A stretch of DNA of 64,000 nt from Anas platyrhynchos (Eukaryota > Chordata > Aves > Anseriformes > Anatidae): NCBI RefSeq assembly GCF_047663525.1, contig NC_092611.1, forward strand, positions 8,407,001 to 8,471,000, written 5' to 3'. The translations under genes were made by a program, and so were the position numbers. Below are positions 47,561-61,483 of the stretch, in pieces. How positions within the stretch are numbered: position 1 is the first letter of the stretch; every line of letters begins with the position of its first letter. A model generated the notes under the pieces. That model ran no database searches. It saw nothing but the letters and a program-made list of their open reading frames with translations, and had not been told where the DNA came from.

Positions 47561-48319
47561 TTTTAATGTGACCTAAGGTGGGTGCTACGGATTTATCTGG
47601 GCTAAGAGAGCTCTGGAGAAACACAAGTAGCTAATCAAAACGCCTGCCAAGCCTGTGGAGTTTCACTGCAGGTTATGGTCATTGGGAGCGTGGGCTGCGT
47701 ATTCGTCACTGTGCCTGCACCGGTATTTAATGCACTGGGAGGCTCGTCGTGCACCGAGCAAGCTAAGTATGCTAAAATGTGTTTTCTGTCAGCTGTACAA
47801 GGAGCTGAAATAATTGGAAAGTCAGGAAAAAATCCGTATGTGGCTGTATTAATGGTTAGAGAGTCGTGGTTATTACGGTTAATAAAATATGCGGAACTGC
47901 ATTATTCTGCTGAAAGCAACACAAACCTTTTGGGGTCCCTGGAGGCAGGGCCCGAAGCTTTTCCATAAGCAAACTCAGAGTGAGCTCAGCACAGAGCCAC
48001 CTCTGTGTGCAGGTCAGCGGCTGCAATGAGCAAAGCGCCAGCTCAGGGTGCTGGATGGGCCCTGCACAGCCCCCTTGTTTCTGGCCTGGGAGCCTCTGCA
48101 GTTTAGGGCCAGCAATTTCAGTGGGAATCACACATGCCAGGAGGATTTGTGACTTTACAGATGCTAATTATTCACCTGTTGGCGTTTGTGTCCCTGCAGA
48201 AGTCACACATTTTCACTATAGCTAACATGAGATCTAAAGGGGAGCGCGTGACTTCAGTGAAAACATTTACCTCGACTTGTCACAACTTACCCAGAAAATC
48301 TCTTTGCAAGCAGGTCGCA

Positions 48320-48535
48320 AGGGGTTAACAAAGGAGCAATAGATCATTTGATGACTAATTGCATGATTAGAACCCAACAGATCAATAATTTCTTATAACC
48401 GTATACATAATTCATTCCACTAATGTGCTTATAATTATCTAACACGCACCCACTTATATCCTGCAACAGCTATTCATTCATTTATCAACGTTACATAAAC
48501 TGAAGTATGACAGAGGAAATAAACATGAAGGACAT
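48320..48535. promoter_or_regulatory. AT-rich enhancer-like block with paired ATTAG sites
   Basis: Contains the near-palindrome CTAATTGCATGATTAG (48355-48370). It places two inverted TAAT-type homeodomain half-sites around a POU-like TTGCATGA centre. Further TAAT/ATAATTAT motifs follow within 80 bp. There are no repeats and no frame. It is a good candidate for a homeodomain or POU-bound enhancer. Confidence 0.28.
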
Positions 48536-51210
48536 TTTTGAACCTACGCTAAGGCTCAGATGAGCAAGCAACTTTACCACAAGACCCCAGAAAACTTGAA
48601 CACACAGTGCCCCGACCCACCACCTTCATGAAGGCTAGTGCTGGCCCTTGGGGGCTCCTCAGGCTGGGCTGGCTGCAGCTCAGCATCCCAAGCCCCATGG
48701 AGGGTACTTTGCAAGTGCAACCTTCTCAGTCACCAAGTCAGAGGGAGAGGCTTTCCTTCCCACATCTTCCTCCCCCACTATTCCCATAGTTATTTCTCCC
48801 CAGACTTGAAGATGGCAGCTCCTGTCTAAACAGCAGGGAATGGAAATGTAGACAGCACCTCTGCGTGGCCCCCACAAAATGTTAAATCGTCTTTGCCTGC
48901 TGTGCACAGAGGGTTTGGAGCTGATGGAGTACTAAATGAAGGCGGTCTCTGAATACCATTCATCAAAGATGAGCATGAGAGATAGGTCCAGAGTTACTGG
49001 AACTGGTTCTGCTACATCCATCCTCTGCCTACAGTTCCCTTTGTCCTGCCTCCTACAATGTTCCCCACATTAACGTGTCTGGGAGATTAATAATTTTGTC
49101 CTGAATCAATGAATTACTGATGGCTAGCGAGATACCTCCCCTGGTAGTAAAGATAATACCATTCCTTGTATAGCACACAAATCACACCGCCATAATCAGA
49201 GCAGTTGGGCTTTCTATAGCTGTTGCTACTTAAATCACAGCCGTGCATCTAATCGTTCAGTGTACCAGAGCATTTCCGTGGTGCAAGGGTTTGGTGCAGT
49301 GCCTGGGTTCTGGGTTTTGCCCGAGATATTCATGTTTGCATGGAGTTGGCTGGATCCTCTGGGATACCACCGCTATGGAACATGAATTTCCTCACTGCAC
49401 ATACATTGCAAGCCTGCACCTTTGGCAGAGTTGTTCCAGGCTGAGGACACCAGGCAGCCACAAGGACTGCTGTCTGCTGTGCAGCTCATCCAACACTTCT
49501 CAGAATGTTAATATCCAGTTTTCAAGCCCAAACAAAAATTTCCCTTACTTGCCTCCACCACCCTTGTGCCCATCTCCATTCAGAATGGTGCAAGGAAGAA
49601 AACTAGAACAATAGCACCAGCTAGAAGGGGAGCTTAGTCTTGGACTGAAAACCAGCAACAGCCAGCTGGTATGTGAGAGTGACTTGGGTGCCCTGAGAGG
49701 TTTGCCCAGGCCAAGCGAGCACTGCACAAATAATGCCATGCTCAGTAATGCCCATCCCTGAGAAAGCAAGACCACTCTGAAAGCAAGCTGCATCTCTGCT
49801 CCCTCTTGCTAACTACCTAAGCAGCTATTCAGTGCACATGAAACAGTAGATAACTCTTTATCTGACAGGTAATTAGCTGTAGAAAAAAAAAAATCAAATT
49901 AAAAACAGAGACCATATTAATAACAATGCACAAGCACAAATTTGTCTGGAGATGCACAATGAATTACTTCAATTTACAAAAAAAAACTGTTTTCTCTGCG
50001 TATGGGAGAGAATACATCTTCATTTTAGCTCTCATTTGTGTGTCAGGCTTTTAGCAGCAGCCAGGCAGGAAGGTGAGGTCGCAGCCAGCCCCTGCCCCTC
50101 CCACCTCATCCACTTTTGCCAGAAATCCCCATACCTGCAGTTAGATCCCAACTGCTGGGCTACGTGTGTCTTAGCAATGCACACAGCTAGTGCTATCAGG
50201 TGAGCCTGGAACACAGGCTGAATTAATTAACGGTCTAATACAGGGTCTAGGAATCACAGACATGCCCCAAAACACCTCTAAGAACAAAGACTCAATTTCA
50301 CTCAATTTCTGTTGCAGGTCAATGAGGAATGGGTATAAGCATCTCTGAAAAATCCCAGAAGAAAATTAAGTAATTTAGATCCCAAATGACAAAATCTAGA
50401 ACGAGGACTCCACTTGAAGAAGCAAGACATGACAATTTCAGGCACTTTGACACGGCGCATGCAGGGATGAGGAGATGCTGATGGCTAGGGGATGGGAAGG
50501 GAGCTAGGGGCAGGGGGTGCTTGGCCCCTTCCACACCACCCACCCGCAGCTGAGCCTCGGGACAAGTTCCAACCATGGGCAGGCACCCACACAGCTGAAG
50601 CTGGCATGCTGCTGCTCTGTTTTCTTGGAGCTGGATTACGGAAAAGGGCACAGTGCATCAACAAATAAGCACGCACAGAGCCCTGGGACAGAGGAATTAG
50701 AGCTAAAGGCCCAGGGTAGGATTTTGCTGGGGCAAGCAACTCCTCCTCACCAGGGTGGCAGAAACAAGGCAGGAGCTTAGGTGATCGCTGCAATTTCCTT
50801 CAAGGCTCATTGCTTTTCAGTTTAATATTTAATGTCGAATTTCAATTACATGACCAGTAATATTCATTTAATTAAAAGTACCATCCTAGCCTGGCGGGCT
50901 ACAGCTGGAAGAAAGGAGGCTAAAAGGAAGGATTGGGCATCACTCCCACGAGACAAGGCCTGCCTGGGTCCCGAGGCACAGCATCTCTGCCACTCTCTTG
51001 GCAGCAGGGACAGCACTGTGTCACTTGTGAGCCCTGTTGTGGGTGATGCAATCTGAGGAGGTGAACGTGGGTTTGGTCACACAGGCCAAAGCAGCACTTC
51101 TGATGACTTGAGCTCTCCTCCAGCAGCCAGGGGAGCAGACTGAGCTGTCCTGGGGCAGACAAACCGCAGCCTGAAAGCAATTTCTGACTTGGCTTGTGCT
51201 GTTTGCAAAG

Positions 51211-51252
51211 CCTTTTTTTTTTTTTTTTTTTTCCCCTTCTCTCTCTCTCTCT
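51211..51252. repeat. 42-base pyrimidine tract, T20 C4 (TC)n
   Basis: All pyrimidine: CC, twenty T, four C, then a (TC)n run to 51252. Two A-rich heptads follow nearby. It is low-complexity sequence that could adopt triplex structure. Overlapping frames contain poly-phenylalanine or poly-lysine and are artefacts of the tract. Confidence 0.9.
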
Positions 51253-52389
51253 GCCCACATCAAACAAGTGCAAAAAAAGAAAACAGGAGATGCCAAAAAA
51301 AGAAACCTCCCACAAAACCAAAGGAGATCTAGAAAGCCCAAACAGAGCCACCCCATGGCAACAGCAAGGCCCCAGGGAAGGCTGCAGGAGGCCAAGCACA
51401 GGGGCAGGAGTTGGTGGCACAAGACAACCTTTAATGTCTTCTCGCCCCGGGGCGTGTGGTTAGCAGGCAGCACCCCGCCCCCTCCAGCTTTTGATTGCTT
51501 AAGCATCTCTTTGCAAAGTGTTTATATCTTTTGCATGAATGTTTAATCAGATACCACAGCACTCTTCACAGCAGCTTTCCCCTGGGAGGCAGCCAGAATC
51601 GGAGCGACAGCTTCTCCCCGAATTGTTTGGAAGGTTTCTCTGAAAGGGAGACCGTGATCTGCCCTCGCACCCAGCCAAACCCCAGCAGTCCTGTGGGGCT
51701 GGGGGGCTCGGGGCAGCCACCACTGCATTTTGGCCCCTGTTTGCTCTAAGCCCACAGCTCCAGCTGCAACCTGTCCCAGGCTGGATGCTGCCCCGCCAGG
51801 CAATGCTGGAAAACCAGGCAACAGATGTCCCATCCCTGAGCAGGACGGAGGTGTTAATTAACACCCCACAGGGCAGGGCTGAGACATCCATCCTAATGAA
51901 GCTGTGCAAGGTCCGGAGGCGGAGGAGCGAGGCTTCCCTTCCAGCTCGCCTCTGCACGCAGCTCTCATCTGCCCCTCTTTGCCCCGGGGCCTTCCTGGCT
52001 TATGGTAAAAGCCATTACTTTAGGATTAGGCTTCAGTTTGATTCCCATCAAAGGCTCTGGTCACTGTGTATTTGCTTAACACTAGACCTTTCAGGTGCCA
52101 TCAAATTTAACAAGGCTTGACAGGTTCGGGATTAACCACAAAAGCCAGACAAATCCATACTTTCATAGGAGGCCCCAGTGGATGCAACAGGACAGGCAGG
52201 ATTAGGAGAAGAAAAAAAGAAAGAAGAGAACAGAGAGACACTGAAACTGGCTGCTTCTGCTTGCAGCAGGAGGTGGTGGCCACGGCCCTGCACGCTCCCC
52301 TCCTCACGATGGCCCCCACGAGTCCCTGCCTGGGGCTCCCTGGGGGGCGAGGACAGGCACCTCCAGACCCTCGCTGTTTTTTTTAAACA

Positions 52390-52740
52390 AAGCTCTTATT
52401 TTATGCGACATTATTCTGTTTTAGTCAAACATAAGCTCAGAACAAGTCTGTCTGATTGAATTGCATGTGTACTATTTAGCAGGCTAGGCTAGATTATCAG
52501 ATAGTGCCTTCAGGCTTAAAATTATTCACATAATCTATGGAAAAATGTAATGGAAGATATCCGTTCTTCAGTTTTGCTTTCACAAGCTTAGACGAGGATT
52601 TCTTGATGGCAAGGAGATAAGGAACTGGTTAACTATTCCATAAGGATGAAGGCTTTTAGTGCCTTTATAAACTAGATGCCATCTAAAATGCGCTTCATTA
52701 TTAAATGAACATTTCTCAATATTTTCTGGAAAGTTTTCAA
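52390..52740. promoter_or_regulatory. AT-rich enhancer-like block
   Basis: AT-rich unique sequence after a short poly(T), with AAAATTATTCACATAATC and CATTATTAAATG motifs. There is no useful frame. Conserved non-coding element texture only. Confidence 0.18.
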
Positions 52741-55076
52741 ATCTACAGTTCTTCTTTTAACTTTTTGTTTCACATGTGTTCATTGGACTATCAAAATGGA
52801 AAATGCGAGTTTCATCTGGAAACTGTTGAAAATGGACATACAGTTATGAAACTTAAAAAAAAAAATTAAATGAAAAATGCAATGAAACCAACCATACTGC
52901 AAATAGCTTTCACTCTGACAGACTGAAAGAAACATCAGCCCAGCAGATCCTGAATTAGACTTAGAGTCCTAAAAATAAATAAAATCAATAAAATCTTACA
53001 GTGTTCCACCTGCACCAGTGGCGATCACCGCTGCCAGCAGCAGCGCTGTCAGCCTCACTTAGGGCTTCGGAGGAGACCGTCAGCCCACTACGAGCCACGA
53101 GCTCCGAGCACTGCGCATGTTCGTGCAGTCCTGAGAGGCTCTTTTCCAGCTCTGCCCTGAATTAAACAAACACAGCGCTCCTCCAGCTGAGCTGGGACTA
53201 ATGATGCAGTACATTAGTGAGGCTTTGCCAGTTTTACCATGTATCTAGATTATTCATGCAAATCCCCCAAATGCTTTTGCAGCATAAGCAAGGGTCCCAT
53301 TGCCGCAGAGAAGCCTGTTCTTGGTTACTTGGCAGCTCTTCCCGTGCCTGGTGCTTTTTGTATTGTAAGAAATCCCCTGTGGGGTAAAGCAAAAACTCAG
53401 CTGTCTTTCATTATTTGCAACTGGCTGCTCACATTTTTGGCTCCGGTGGCAGCTGCTGTTTTTCAGCTCCGCAGAGCTGCTCGCGTTCCCCTCCATCACT
53501 TCGTGCCTTACTTCCAAGCAGCAGCTCCTCACGCTGCTCGGGCAGGCACTGGATTGCCCAGCACCCATTGTGAGCCCATCCCAACTCTGCTCCCACCACA
53601 AATCCTGGGGCCTTACATACCCAGGAAAACCATGCAGCACGGTAGGTCCAGCTTCTGGTGACACCGATAAAGCACAAACCCCACCACTTGCCCTTTGCTC
53701 CTGGCACAAGTCACCCAAATCCAGCCCCTGGTGGTTTTCCCTTCACTCCCAGCCTCTCTACAGGCACAGGAGCTCAGCTGAGCTCACCTGTGGCCAAAAT
53801 CCTCCTGTGTTCACACCCCAATACCCCCAGGGATTTTGGGGTGCTATGAGAGGAGTCAAGGTGCAGCCAGGGAAGAGAGAGCTGGTTGTGGAGGGGCTTC
53901 CCACAGCCAGCAGGACCCAGAGGGGCAGCCGATGGAAATGAGTGGGTTTATTTATACTTGTAAACAAGGGTGTCCATTCTGAGAGCAAATTGGAGCAACA
54001 GCCAGTAACTGATAGTAATTTCCAGTAATTAAATACTAATTAATTGATTTAGAGAGAGATGCACTTGCTTTATATATGGCATTTTTATTAAGTAACTAAG
54101 GTTTACTAAGTAATTTCCAAGGCATATTTATTAGCATTGCTTAAATCTCAGTAAACAAGTTATTTTTGTTTTCATTGTGGGAATAATTAAGAATTACTGT
54201 GTATTTTATGCAAGAGAATTTCCATCCTGGGCTGCTCTTCACGAGCATCTCTCCCTCCCTCTACCCTGTGCTGAAGCCCACGGGGCAGCCCCCATAGTGC
54301 CAATCCATAGGGATGTTACCCAGTTTCTTCTGCCCTTAGGAGAGCACGGTGCTCACAGTCCTCTTGCCCTGCAGCCAGGCAGCACCTCCAGGCACTGCTT
54401 GGTTCCTGACCCCACTCCCCAGGCTCATCCTCATGGGGGTGGCACGGCACAGTGTGTACCACCATTCTCAGAGGTCCCTGACATCGAGTCCTTACTTTAT
54501 TTCCCATTTTCCTCCCAGAGAACGACAGCTCTCAGTCAGCACTGACAGCACAGCGTAAGGACCTCTCACGCTGCTTTCCCCAGGACCACACGCCACGGTC
54601 CTGCCCCAAGCACTGGCAGAAGCACTGCTGGTGGAGCAGCCGCCCCCCGCGTCCCTCTGCACCACCCATCACCTCCCCAGTGCGCAAAGAAAATCTGAAG
54701 GAATTTTTTTTTTGGTCTCACGATTAAAAAATTGGCTCTGCAATGCTTTATGCATGCATCTGTTATGCTAAAATAACCATCCTTCCTAACCATGCCCACC
54801 TGCTGTCTTTTTCAATTTTAAGTATTTCTAAGTAGCAATCAAATCAGTATAATTTGTTCTTTATCTCAGAAAAACCATTGTGAAAGAAAAATGTGACCAT
54901 TATGTTACATCAGGGAAAAATACAAGCCCTTTATTTTCAGCCTTCTCTATATTCTATCAGATCTCACAGTCGTCATTATGCCAGTTGTATTTAATATTGC
55001 TCAAATGAACAGAGCTTTCTTTAATCACCACAACCTCCCTCTCTTCCCTTAACCCACCCCTCCCCAAGGTTAAGAC

Positions 55077-55097
55077 TTTTTTTTTTTTTTTTTTTTT
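55077..55097. repeat. Poly(T) tract (T21)
   Basis: Twenty-one T followed by AAATTCAAATACATAAATAC. It is the longest pure homopolymer in the window. A C/T-rich stretch precedes it from about 55031. Confidence 0.92.
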
Positions 55098-58087
55098 AAA
55101 TTCAAATACATAAATACTCCTATTACGAATATGTTAAGGGTTTCCAGGAGACAGCTCTGTGGATTTGTTTCAGGAGCTCGCTATCAGTAGCATTAACATC
55201 AGTTGCTATTGTGTGAGGATCAAGTCGCTGGATCCTAGAAGAAGTAGGATGCACCAGACGTAACCACCACCCACCGGCTGTTCTAGAGAGATCAAAATAA
55301 AGCTAGGCAAATATTGACTTTATAATCAATTTCAAGATTAGGACTGACTGCTGAAATGCACCAAGCTTGATGTAAAAACATTCAATTCCATAACTTTCAA
55401 TAAAGTCTGCAAATTAGAGGTCAACGATAAATTATTATTTATAGACTTGGTGCAAACATAAGGACTGCGAGTCCATTATAGCTTAGATTAATGCTTTTAC
55501 ATAAATGCTGTTTGCAATGCAAGCATCAGGGCAGGCTTTAGGAAGACATTTCTTTGATTTAACTAATGGGGCAGTGGAACCTTTCATCCATAAAAGAACT
55601 ACTCACACATGGAACAGAGTAGATAATTTTCAACAATCCAATTTTTTTCATGTTTTTCAGCCCAACGGATAACCCCGTGCTTATTTAGATTTCTTTCAGT
55701 TTATTGATTATTCAAACATCTTCCACTTCCTCAGCATCTCTGCAGATTGACTGTAAGTACGCTGATCTCCAGGAGCGCTGCTTTTTGGCAAGAGTCCAGC
55801 GATGCTGCGCTGAAGCTGAGCCCCCGATTTCCTCCCTTGCTTGGCAGGAGCCCTCCCAGACCAGGCGACAGGTCTGACACGTGTGGGCACGATGCAGCTG
55901 GAGCCAGCGTCTGGAGAGCAGACAGCAAGATGGGAAAAATCTGTCCTGCCCTCTGTGCAATACGTGTGTACCAGGCTGTTTCACCTCCTGGACTTAAAGC
56001 CGTGTGCCTCACGGTGCCTAGCGGCACGCTGCAGTCTGATGAAGCACGGAGAAGGTTGGCATGACGCTCCCCCCTCAGGTTAATCATAACTCTTCTTTTC
56101 TGCCCCAAACTCCCCCCTTTGCAGACGTGACAGAGCTGGTGACAGCCCAGATCTTGGCAGAGCTGGGGGACAACTCAATTCCCAAGGCTCCTTCCAGTGG
56201 GCACCCCTACCAGCCTGCAACAATAATAGACCGACACTGATGCAGGGCTTGGAGTTTCAGTACCTCAGCCCATTAAATCCCCTACACATGGAGGCTCGAT
56301 CCTCGCTCCGTGCTCCCCTCCCACTGCAGACCCATCTGCGATGGTGCTGGCACAGCACATCCCATTCCCCCCTCAGGCAAACGCAGGCTTGTTCACACTG
56401 ACCGGGGCTGCTGCGCTAGGACACAATCATCCCTCAAGCCCTCTCGGATCCATACAGAACAAGCAAAGATTTGCTCAGCCAGCTAACCAGTTCAGTGTCT
56501 TCCCTTTGGAAGAGGTAAGAAAAGGGGGAGTGCAATTAGATACGCTGTCTACCAAGGCAATTCCAGCTGATTTGCTATTTTTGCTCTTTTAAATGTTAAG
56601 TAGCTTTGAGAGAAGCTGCAATAGCTGTGGAAAGAGTTACTGCAGCTTTCCTGTAAAGGTTACCAGACTTTTCTTGCCCACAGCGTGGGCAGCCTGCTAG
56701 GGTGGTGGCCACCTCTCGAGGCGGGTCTAATCTGTGCCATCCCAGCAGATGGTTTTACAGCATCCCAGCACAGGGGTCTCCAAGGAACTGGATCTTGGAG
56801 AAACTTCTCCTCCAGCCTAAAGACCTCAGAGCAGCATCAGTAAGGATATGTTCTTGCCAGGCGGGAGTACAGCCCCTCCAAGCCAGAAACAAAGCAGTCA
56901 CTACCCAAGCTGCCTCAGAGAACAACTGCACCCCTTATCTGCATATCCACCACACTAAAAATACATTACCGTCCTTCCCTTCCCTTCTCTCCCCAGTGCC
57001 AATTCTAAAAATAAAAGCTGTTTTCTGGAAAATCCCCCATTATAAAAAGCTCCTCTCTCTCAGGAACACAATGTTATCGCCCTTTAAGTGAGCTGTGAGC
57101 ACATCTTCAATAGATGAGAAGAATGGCACACAAGGTTCAGATCATTAAACAGTAATCCAGGGCTGGGGGGTCAAGCATTTCTATTTAACAATGTGCTCCA
57201 GTTGCCAGCTCTTTAGTCCACTGAGAGATCAGTGCAAACTCCACTTCTGAAGGCAGAGATGTTTTGCTGGTAGTCCTGCTTCCCTCCACAGCACTCACAC
57301 CAGCCCTGCAACATACTGTGCCCCTCTGAGCAGCTGCTGGAGAAAAACTCCACTATTTTCCTTTGCTCATGTTTCGAAAAACATTACCTTTGGCTTTGGC
57401 TGTGGAGGGGTGCATTTCAGCCTGCTCCAGCTCTGCTTGGTTTGGAGTCAAAAGAGACGTGGAGAGCAACCGCTCATCCCAAAGCCTGACATTTTGGCCC
57501 ACCCAAAGCAGAGAGATGCTTTCTGCAGCACAAAACACCCGTGTCTGAACCCAGACTCACTTCAGGAAACATCACCTCAGTCCAGAGGTTTCCAAATCTG
57601 AACTCAGACCTTGTTTGTCTCTGAGGCTGCTGAAGCAGACAACTTTGGCGTTTTGTCCCTGCAATTGCCATGCGCAACACTGCTGCTGGCTGAAATCAGG
57701 GGGGTATTTCTGCATGACAGCAGGAGGGCTTCGACCCCCCCAGCACACAGCAGCAAGCACGTGAGCAGCAACGAGAGGACAGAGATCATGTTTTATTCAG
57801 TTCCTTGCTAATTCCTTCCCTAATCTTCCTTCCAAGCGTGAGGTGCTTTTTACAAAGTAGATGGCAGCTTGATTCATACATCGGTGTTTATATATTACAG
57901 ACATCTATCCCGAGAGTGGCAGAAGGCCTAGACCTCTGCTGAGGCTAGCAGCTCCTGGCCTCACCCCTTTCCCACACAATGCTGTTCAAGGCCACAGAAA
58001 TGACCAGCAGGTAGCCCAGAACAAGCCTTCCCCCCTCCTCCTTTTATTTTTTCCCCTTCAAACTCAGCTGCAGCAGAGCACTGCTCC

Positions 58088-58222
58088 CCGAGCAGACCCC
58101 TGGGAGCGGCAGTGAACGCAGCCGAGCCCCCGCCGCCAGCAATCGCAGCCGCTGCCATATGGAGGCGAGCTGCTGATCCACTGTGCCTGGTGCTGCGCCA
58201 TTGGCAGCGGCTGCTGCCCAGC
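58088..58222. promoter_or_regulatory. CpG cluster
   Basis: About 13 CpGs in about 135 bp, including CCGCCGCC. The sequence is GC-rich and has overlapping frames on both strands without a recognisable product. Confidence 0.3.
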
Positions 58223-59279
58223 GCTGCTCACATCTCCCTGCCAGTTCTGCAGCTTGGTACAGCAAAATGAAAACCCTGAACTCCCCAGCCCCTCCAGTAG
58301 CACTTTGTGCCTGGACGATGCTGGTGCAGGGCATCAGGAGGGCCAGTTCAATGTCCTCGGCATCGCAGACCCTCTATGGCTCAAAGCAAACCACTTAATT
58401 CCTCTGCACCTCTGCTAAGCACAGCAAGGGGAATAACGTTCCTAATTGTTTTTTAAACTGCAAGCTTTTGGACAGGACAGTCCTACTGATCCATGTGCAG
58501 ACAGCAGTGTAGCTCTGACCAAATGTTGGTCCCGTTAAGGTTGCCTGAACACTAACCACGTCTGAGGCCTCTTTCAATGCACAGGGCTGTGAAATCGTGG
58601 ATCAGGAAGCTTCCCAGATACATTTGTACCATCAGCTGCCGGGTGACTCAGCACGCAGCCCAAATTCAGCAGGCTAACCTTTGTCACGGACAGAGGGGCT
58701 GCTTCTCTCTGCTCTGCCTGCCGCCGCTAATCCCACCAAGCCAGGCTGGTTCTTCGTGGCGCGGAAGAGAAATTAAGCCTGTGTTAGCCGTGACTAACGC
58801 CCCATGTCAGGGAGCTGCACAGCAATCCGCTGGCTGCTTTGGCTTCCTATCCCAACACGTCTTTCGCACATGTTCTCACATCCAGCTCAGCTACACTTAG
58901 CAGATTCTAGTTTCCATAAATAAAAATTAAACAAACACTTAACGAGCGTCATGCATATTAATACCCTCCAGGTGAAGGTTAGCATGAGCTGTGATTGTAG
59001 CAAATCCGCATTTGATTAGATTGACTTGAAAACAGGGGAGATAAACAACTCACAAAAGCCTAAAAATTATAGTAATTTATTCTTTTGACCTCTGCAAGTT
59101 TCCAGATTTATGCAACTTCAGCCTCCTTCATACAACAGGATTTTTTCCTACTCAGTGTGCTTCAAAGAAGCAGGTGCTGGCATATTAAAAGTGACTATTC
59201 CCCTCGCCTCTCGAATTGCTAACCACATGTACAGTATGGCATCTGTATAACAAGTTGGTGCTTTTGACTCAGCCGTCTA
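58223..59279. other. Non-coding stretch between CpG patches
   Basis: GC-rich to about 58900, then AT-rich (58910-59280) with TTAATACC, TTTGATTAGATTGAC and AATTATAGTAATTTATTC motifs that look enhancer-like. No gene recognised. Confidence 0.45.
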
Positions 59280-59690
59280 ATAAAAAGCTCCTCGTGAAAG
59301 CGAGAGACTCGTTACCAGTTCCTCCTCTGAGTCCCGGGCGAGAATCCGAAGCTGTTGGATGAGCAGGAGGTGTCAGGGACGGGAGTACCTGGAATCTGAC
59401 ACTAGAGCTGCCTTCTTAACAAATTAGCTGGGTTTATTTTTAACTGGCAGCTGAAGGCTGCCGCAGCACTGCTGGGGAGCACGCTCAGCGCCGCGCGATG
59501 GAGCTGGCTTGGGAAGTCGCAGCAGGAGAGCCCCAGCTCTCGCTCTGGATGAGCCCCTAATTTAAAATAATGTGAATGCTGCAATTATCTGCGGGGCTGA
59601 CAAGGCGGCAGCCTCGGGATGGACCGCGGGGAAGCGTGGGCAGATCGGCACATGCACCGGGAAAGTTGCAGCAGCTGCGATCTGCATTTA
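59280..59690. promoter_or_regulatory. CpG-rich patch (CpG-island-like)
   Basis: About two dozen CpGs by hand count in about 410 bp, the densest part at 59480-59500 (GCGCCGCGCG) and 59585-59690. It includes an ATG after GCGCG (about 59499) opening a 21-codon frame, and a 78-codon frame from 59619 (MDRGEAWADRHMHR at its start). Neither is recognisable. It is a promoter-island candidate of lower density than the 5.1-kb patch. Confidence 0.35.
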
Positions 59691-61483
59691 CTGTCTAAAA
59701 CTTGGGCATCTGGCTGCTGCTGGGTCCTGGGCGCAGACCGGGGTGCTCAGCCAGTGCCTCACAACCATGGTCTGAAGGGGGCTGCAAGGCAAACAAGGGG
59801 CAGGTCGGCCTGCCTGCCCGCAGGCTGGGCATTTGCACCCAAACCAATGGTCTAAGCCAACTTTTTTAATTAACAGAGAAACGCCCATGTTGTATTTTAG
59901 ATGCCTACATTGAAACAAGGTGATTTGCACCCTGAAAACATCCCTTTCTCCTCACTCCCATGGTAATGTCATCTGGACAGCACGTTCAGACGTAGGTCTG
60001 TATTTTGTGCACCTCTAACCCCTTGGCCCAAAGAGCTTCCATCCCCACAAGGCACACACGATGCTGGCTGCATAGTCACAGGAAGGATCATGTCCACATC
60101 TGTTCCAGGTTATTATTATTATTTTTAAATGAGCTACAGAATTCGTGAGGCTGAAACAGTGGTTGGTAGGGAGCCTTGCTTTCAGGGACCAAGACCTCTT
60201 TAGAGTTTAGGTAAAGCCTGCCCATTTGGCATTCCCAGTGTTAATTCATTCTGCCCTCCCCCCTGAAAAGGGGACAGTCTCTAACAAGTGCACACCTTTT
60301 GGACACCTTCCTATAACCCAGCCTGCCCGTTTAGGGCAGCTCAGCCCAACTGCACACCTGGAGTGGTGCAGATATTTCACGAGACTTCTCTCTCTATGGA
60401 CAAAGAGCCCTCAGGGTGTTACCTGAGTCTTTATCCAGCACAGCAGCCATTAATTCTAATATTCCTGCTCAGTCCCGAGCCAAAAGGACTTTCCCTCCAT
60501 GGATCAATAGTCAACAGCTGGTTAATAAATACTAATAAAGGCAACCTGGAAGCATCTAACCTGCAGCTTGAAGTTCTCCATGGGGTCCCTACTCTGCTGC
60601 TCAGCAAAAGGTGCAATCACTGTAGGAACACCGGTAACATTTTCAAATAGATGGGCAATTATTATTCATTCATTTCCTGTTTATGGTGACAATGTTAATC
60701 ACAGCGGTCTCTGGGAGAAGGATGCTAATGAAGATGTGATGCGGGCAGCGCAGTCCTAAGCAAATTCCACAGCCATTTCTCAATTCATTAGCATCCTGTC
60801 ATTCTGAGGGGCAGCCGCAGAGACCCGTGTTCCCACCTTTCACCAAAACATGACAGGATAATAAAGCAACGCTATTTTCAGTCCTGGGGAAAAGCTGAAA
60901 GCACTCCTTAAGCTCAGTGGTTGTTACAACAAGTCCCTAAAACAGAAAACAAAACACCAGAACAAAACCCAGGCACCCAAACGAGCATCAACAAAACCAG
61001 AACTGTGAAACAAACCCAAGCGGCTCAGCCTGGACAGCTGCACGAGTCCTGCCCCAGCTGGAGGGCAGGGAAGGGTTTTCCCCATTCCCAAGCCAGATGG
61101 GAGAACTGATCTCGTTCCCCTCTATTTTACACTCCTACTTGCATAGAAGAGGCCTCGCAGGCCCACACCCCGGTGCAAAGCTCAGCTATAGCTGTGGTGA
61201 TGAACGAGCGATTGCACAGAACAAGCCTGCAAAATCTGCGTGGGTGTCCAAGCAAAGGACAAATCCTGGAGGCTGACATCTGGGACAGCTCATGGCAGCA
61301 GCTGATGCCCTTGCACCATCAAAAACTCTTTATTCATCAGGAAAGACAGAGAAAAGAGAACAGGCAGCAATTCGTAACAGGAGAACCTTCAACCTGCCAA
61401 GGGGATCTATCCTGCATGGCATTTCAGTATTTTCTATTAGCTACCCTACATAGCTAGCTACAAAGAAAATATGATCAAACGTC

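Larger units (their letters stand above)
47561..58074. other. Long non-coding stretch
   Basis: About 10.5 kb without a recognised gene. Frames of up to 166 codons (50920-51420 minus) are explained by GC-rich composition or by translated poly(T). AT-rich parts lie at 48320-48540, 52390-52990, 53950-54180 and 54800-55560. GC-rich parts lie at 51600-52000, 53400-53940 and 54220-54680. A modest CpG cluster (about 12) lies at 53025-53180. Confidence 0.5.

Noticed and set aside
50920..51420. A minus-strand frame of about 166 codons with a poly-lysine run
   Set aside because: The run is the translation of the T20 tract, and the rest has no similarity to a known protein.
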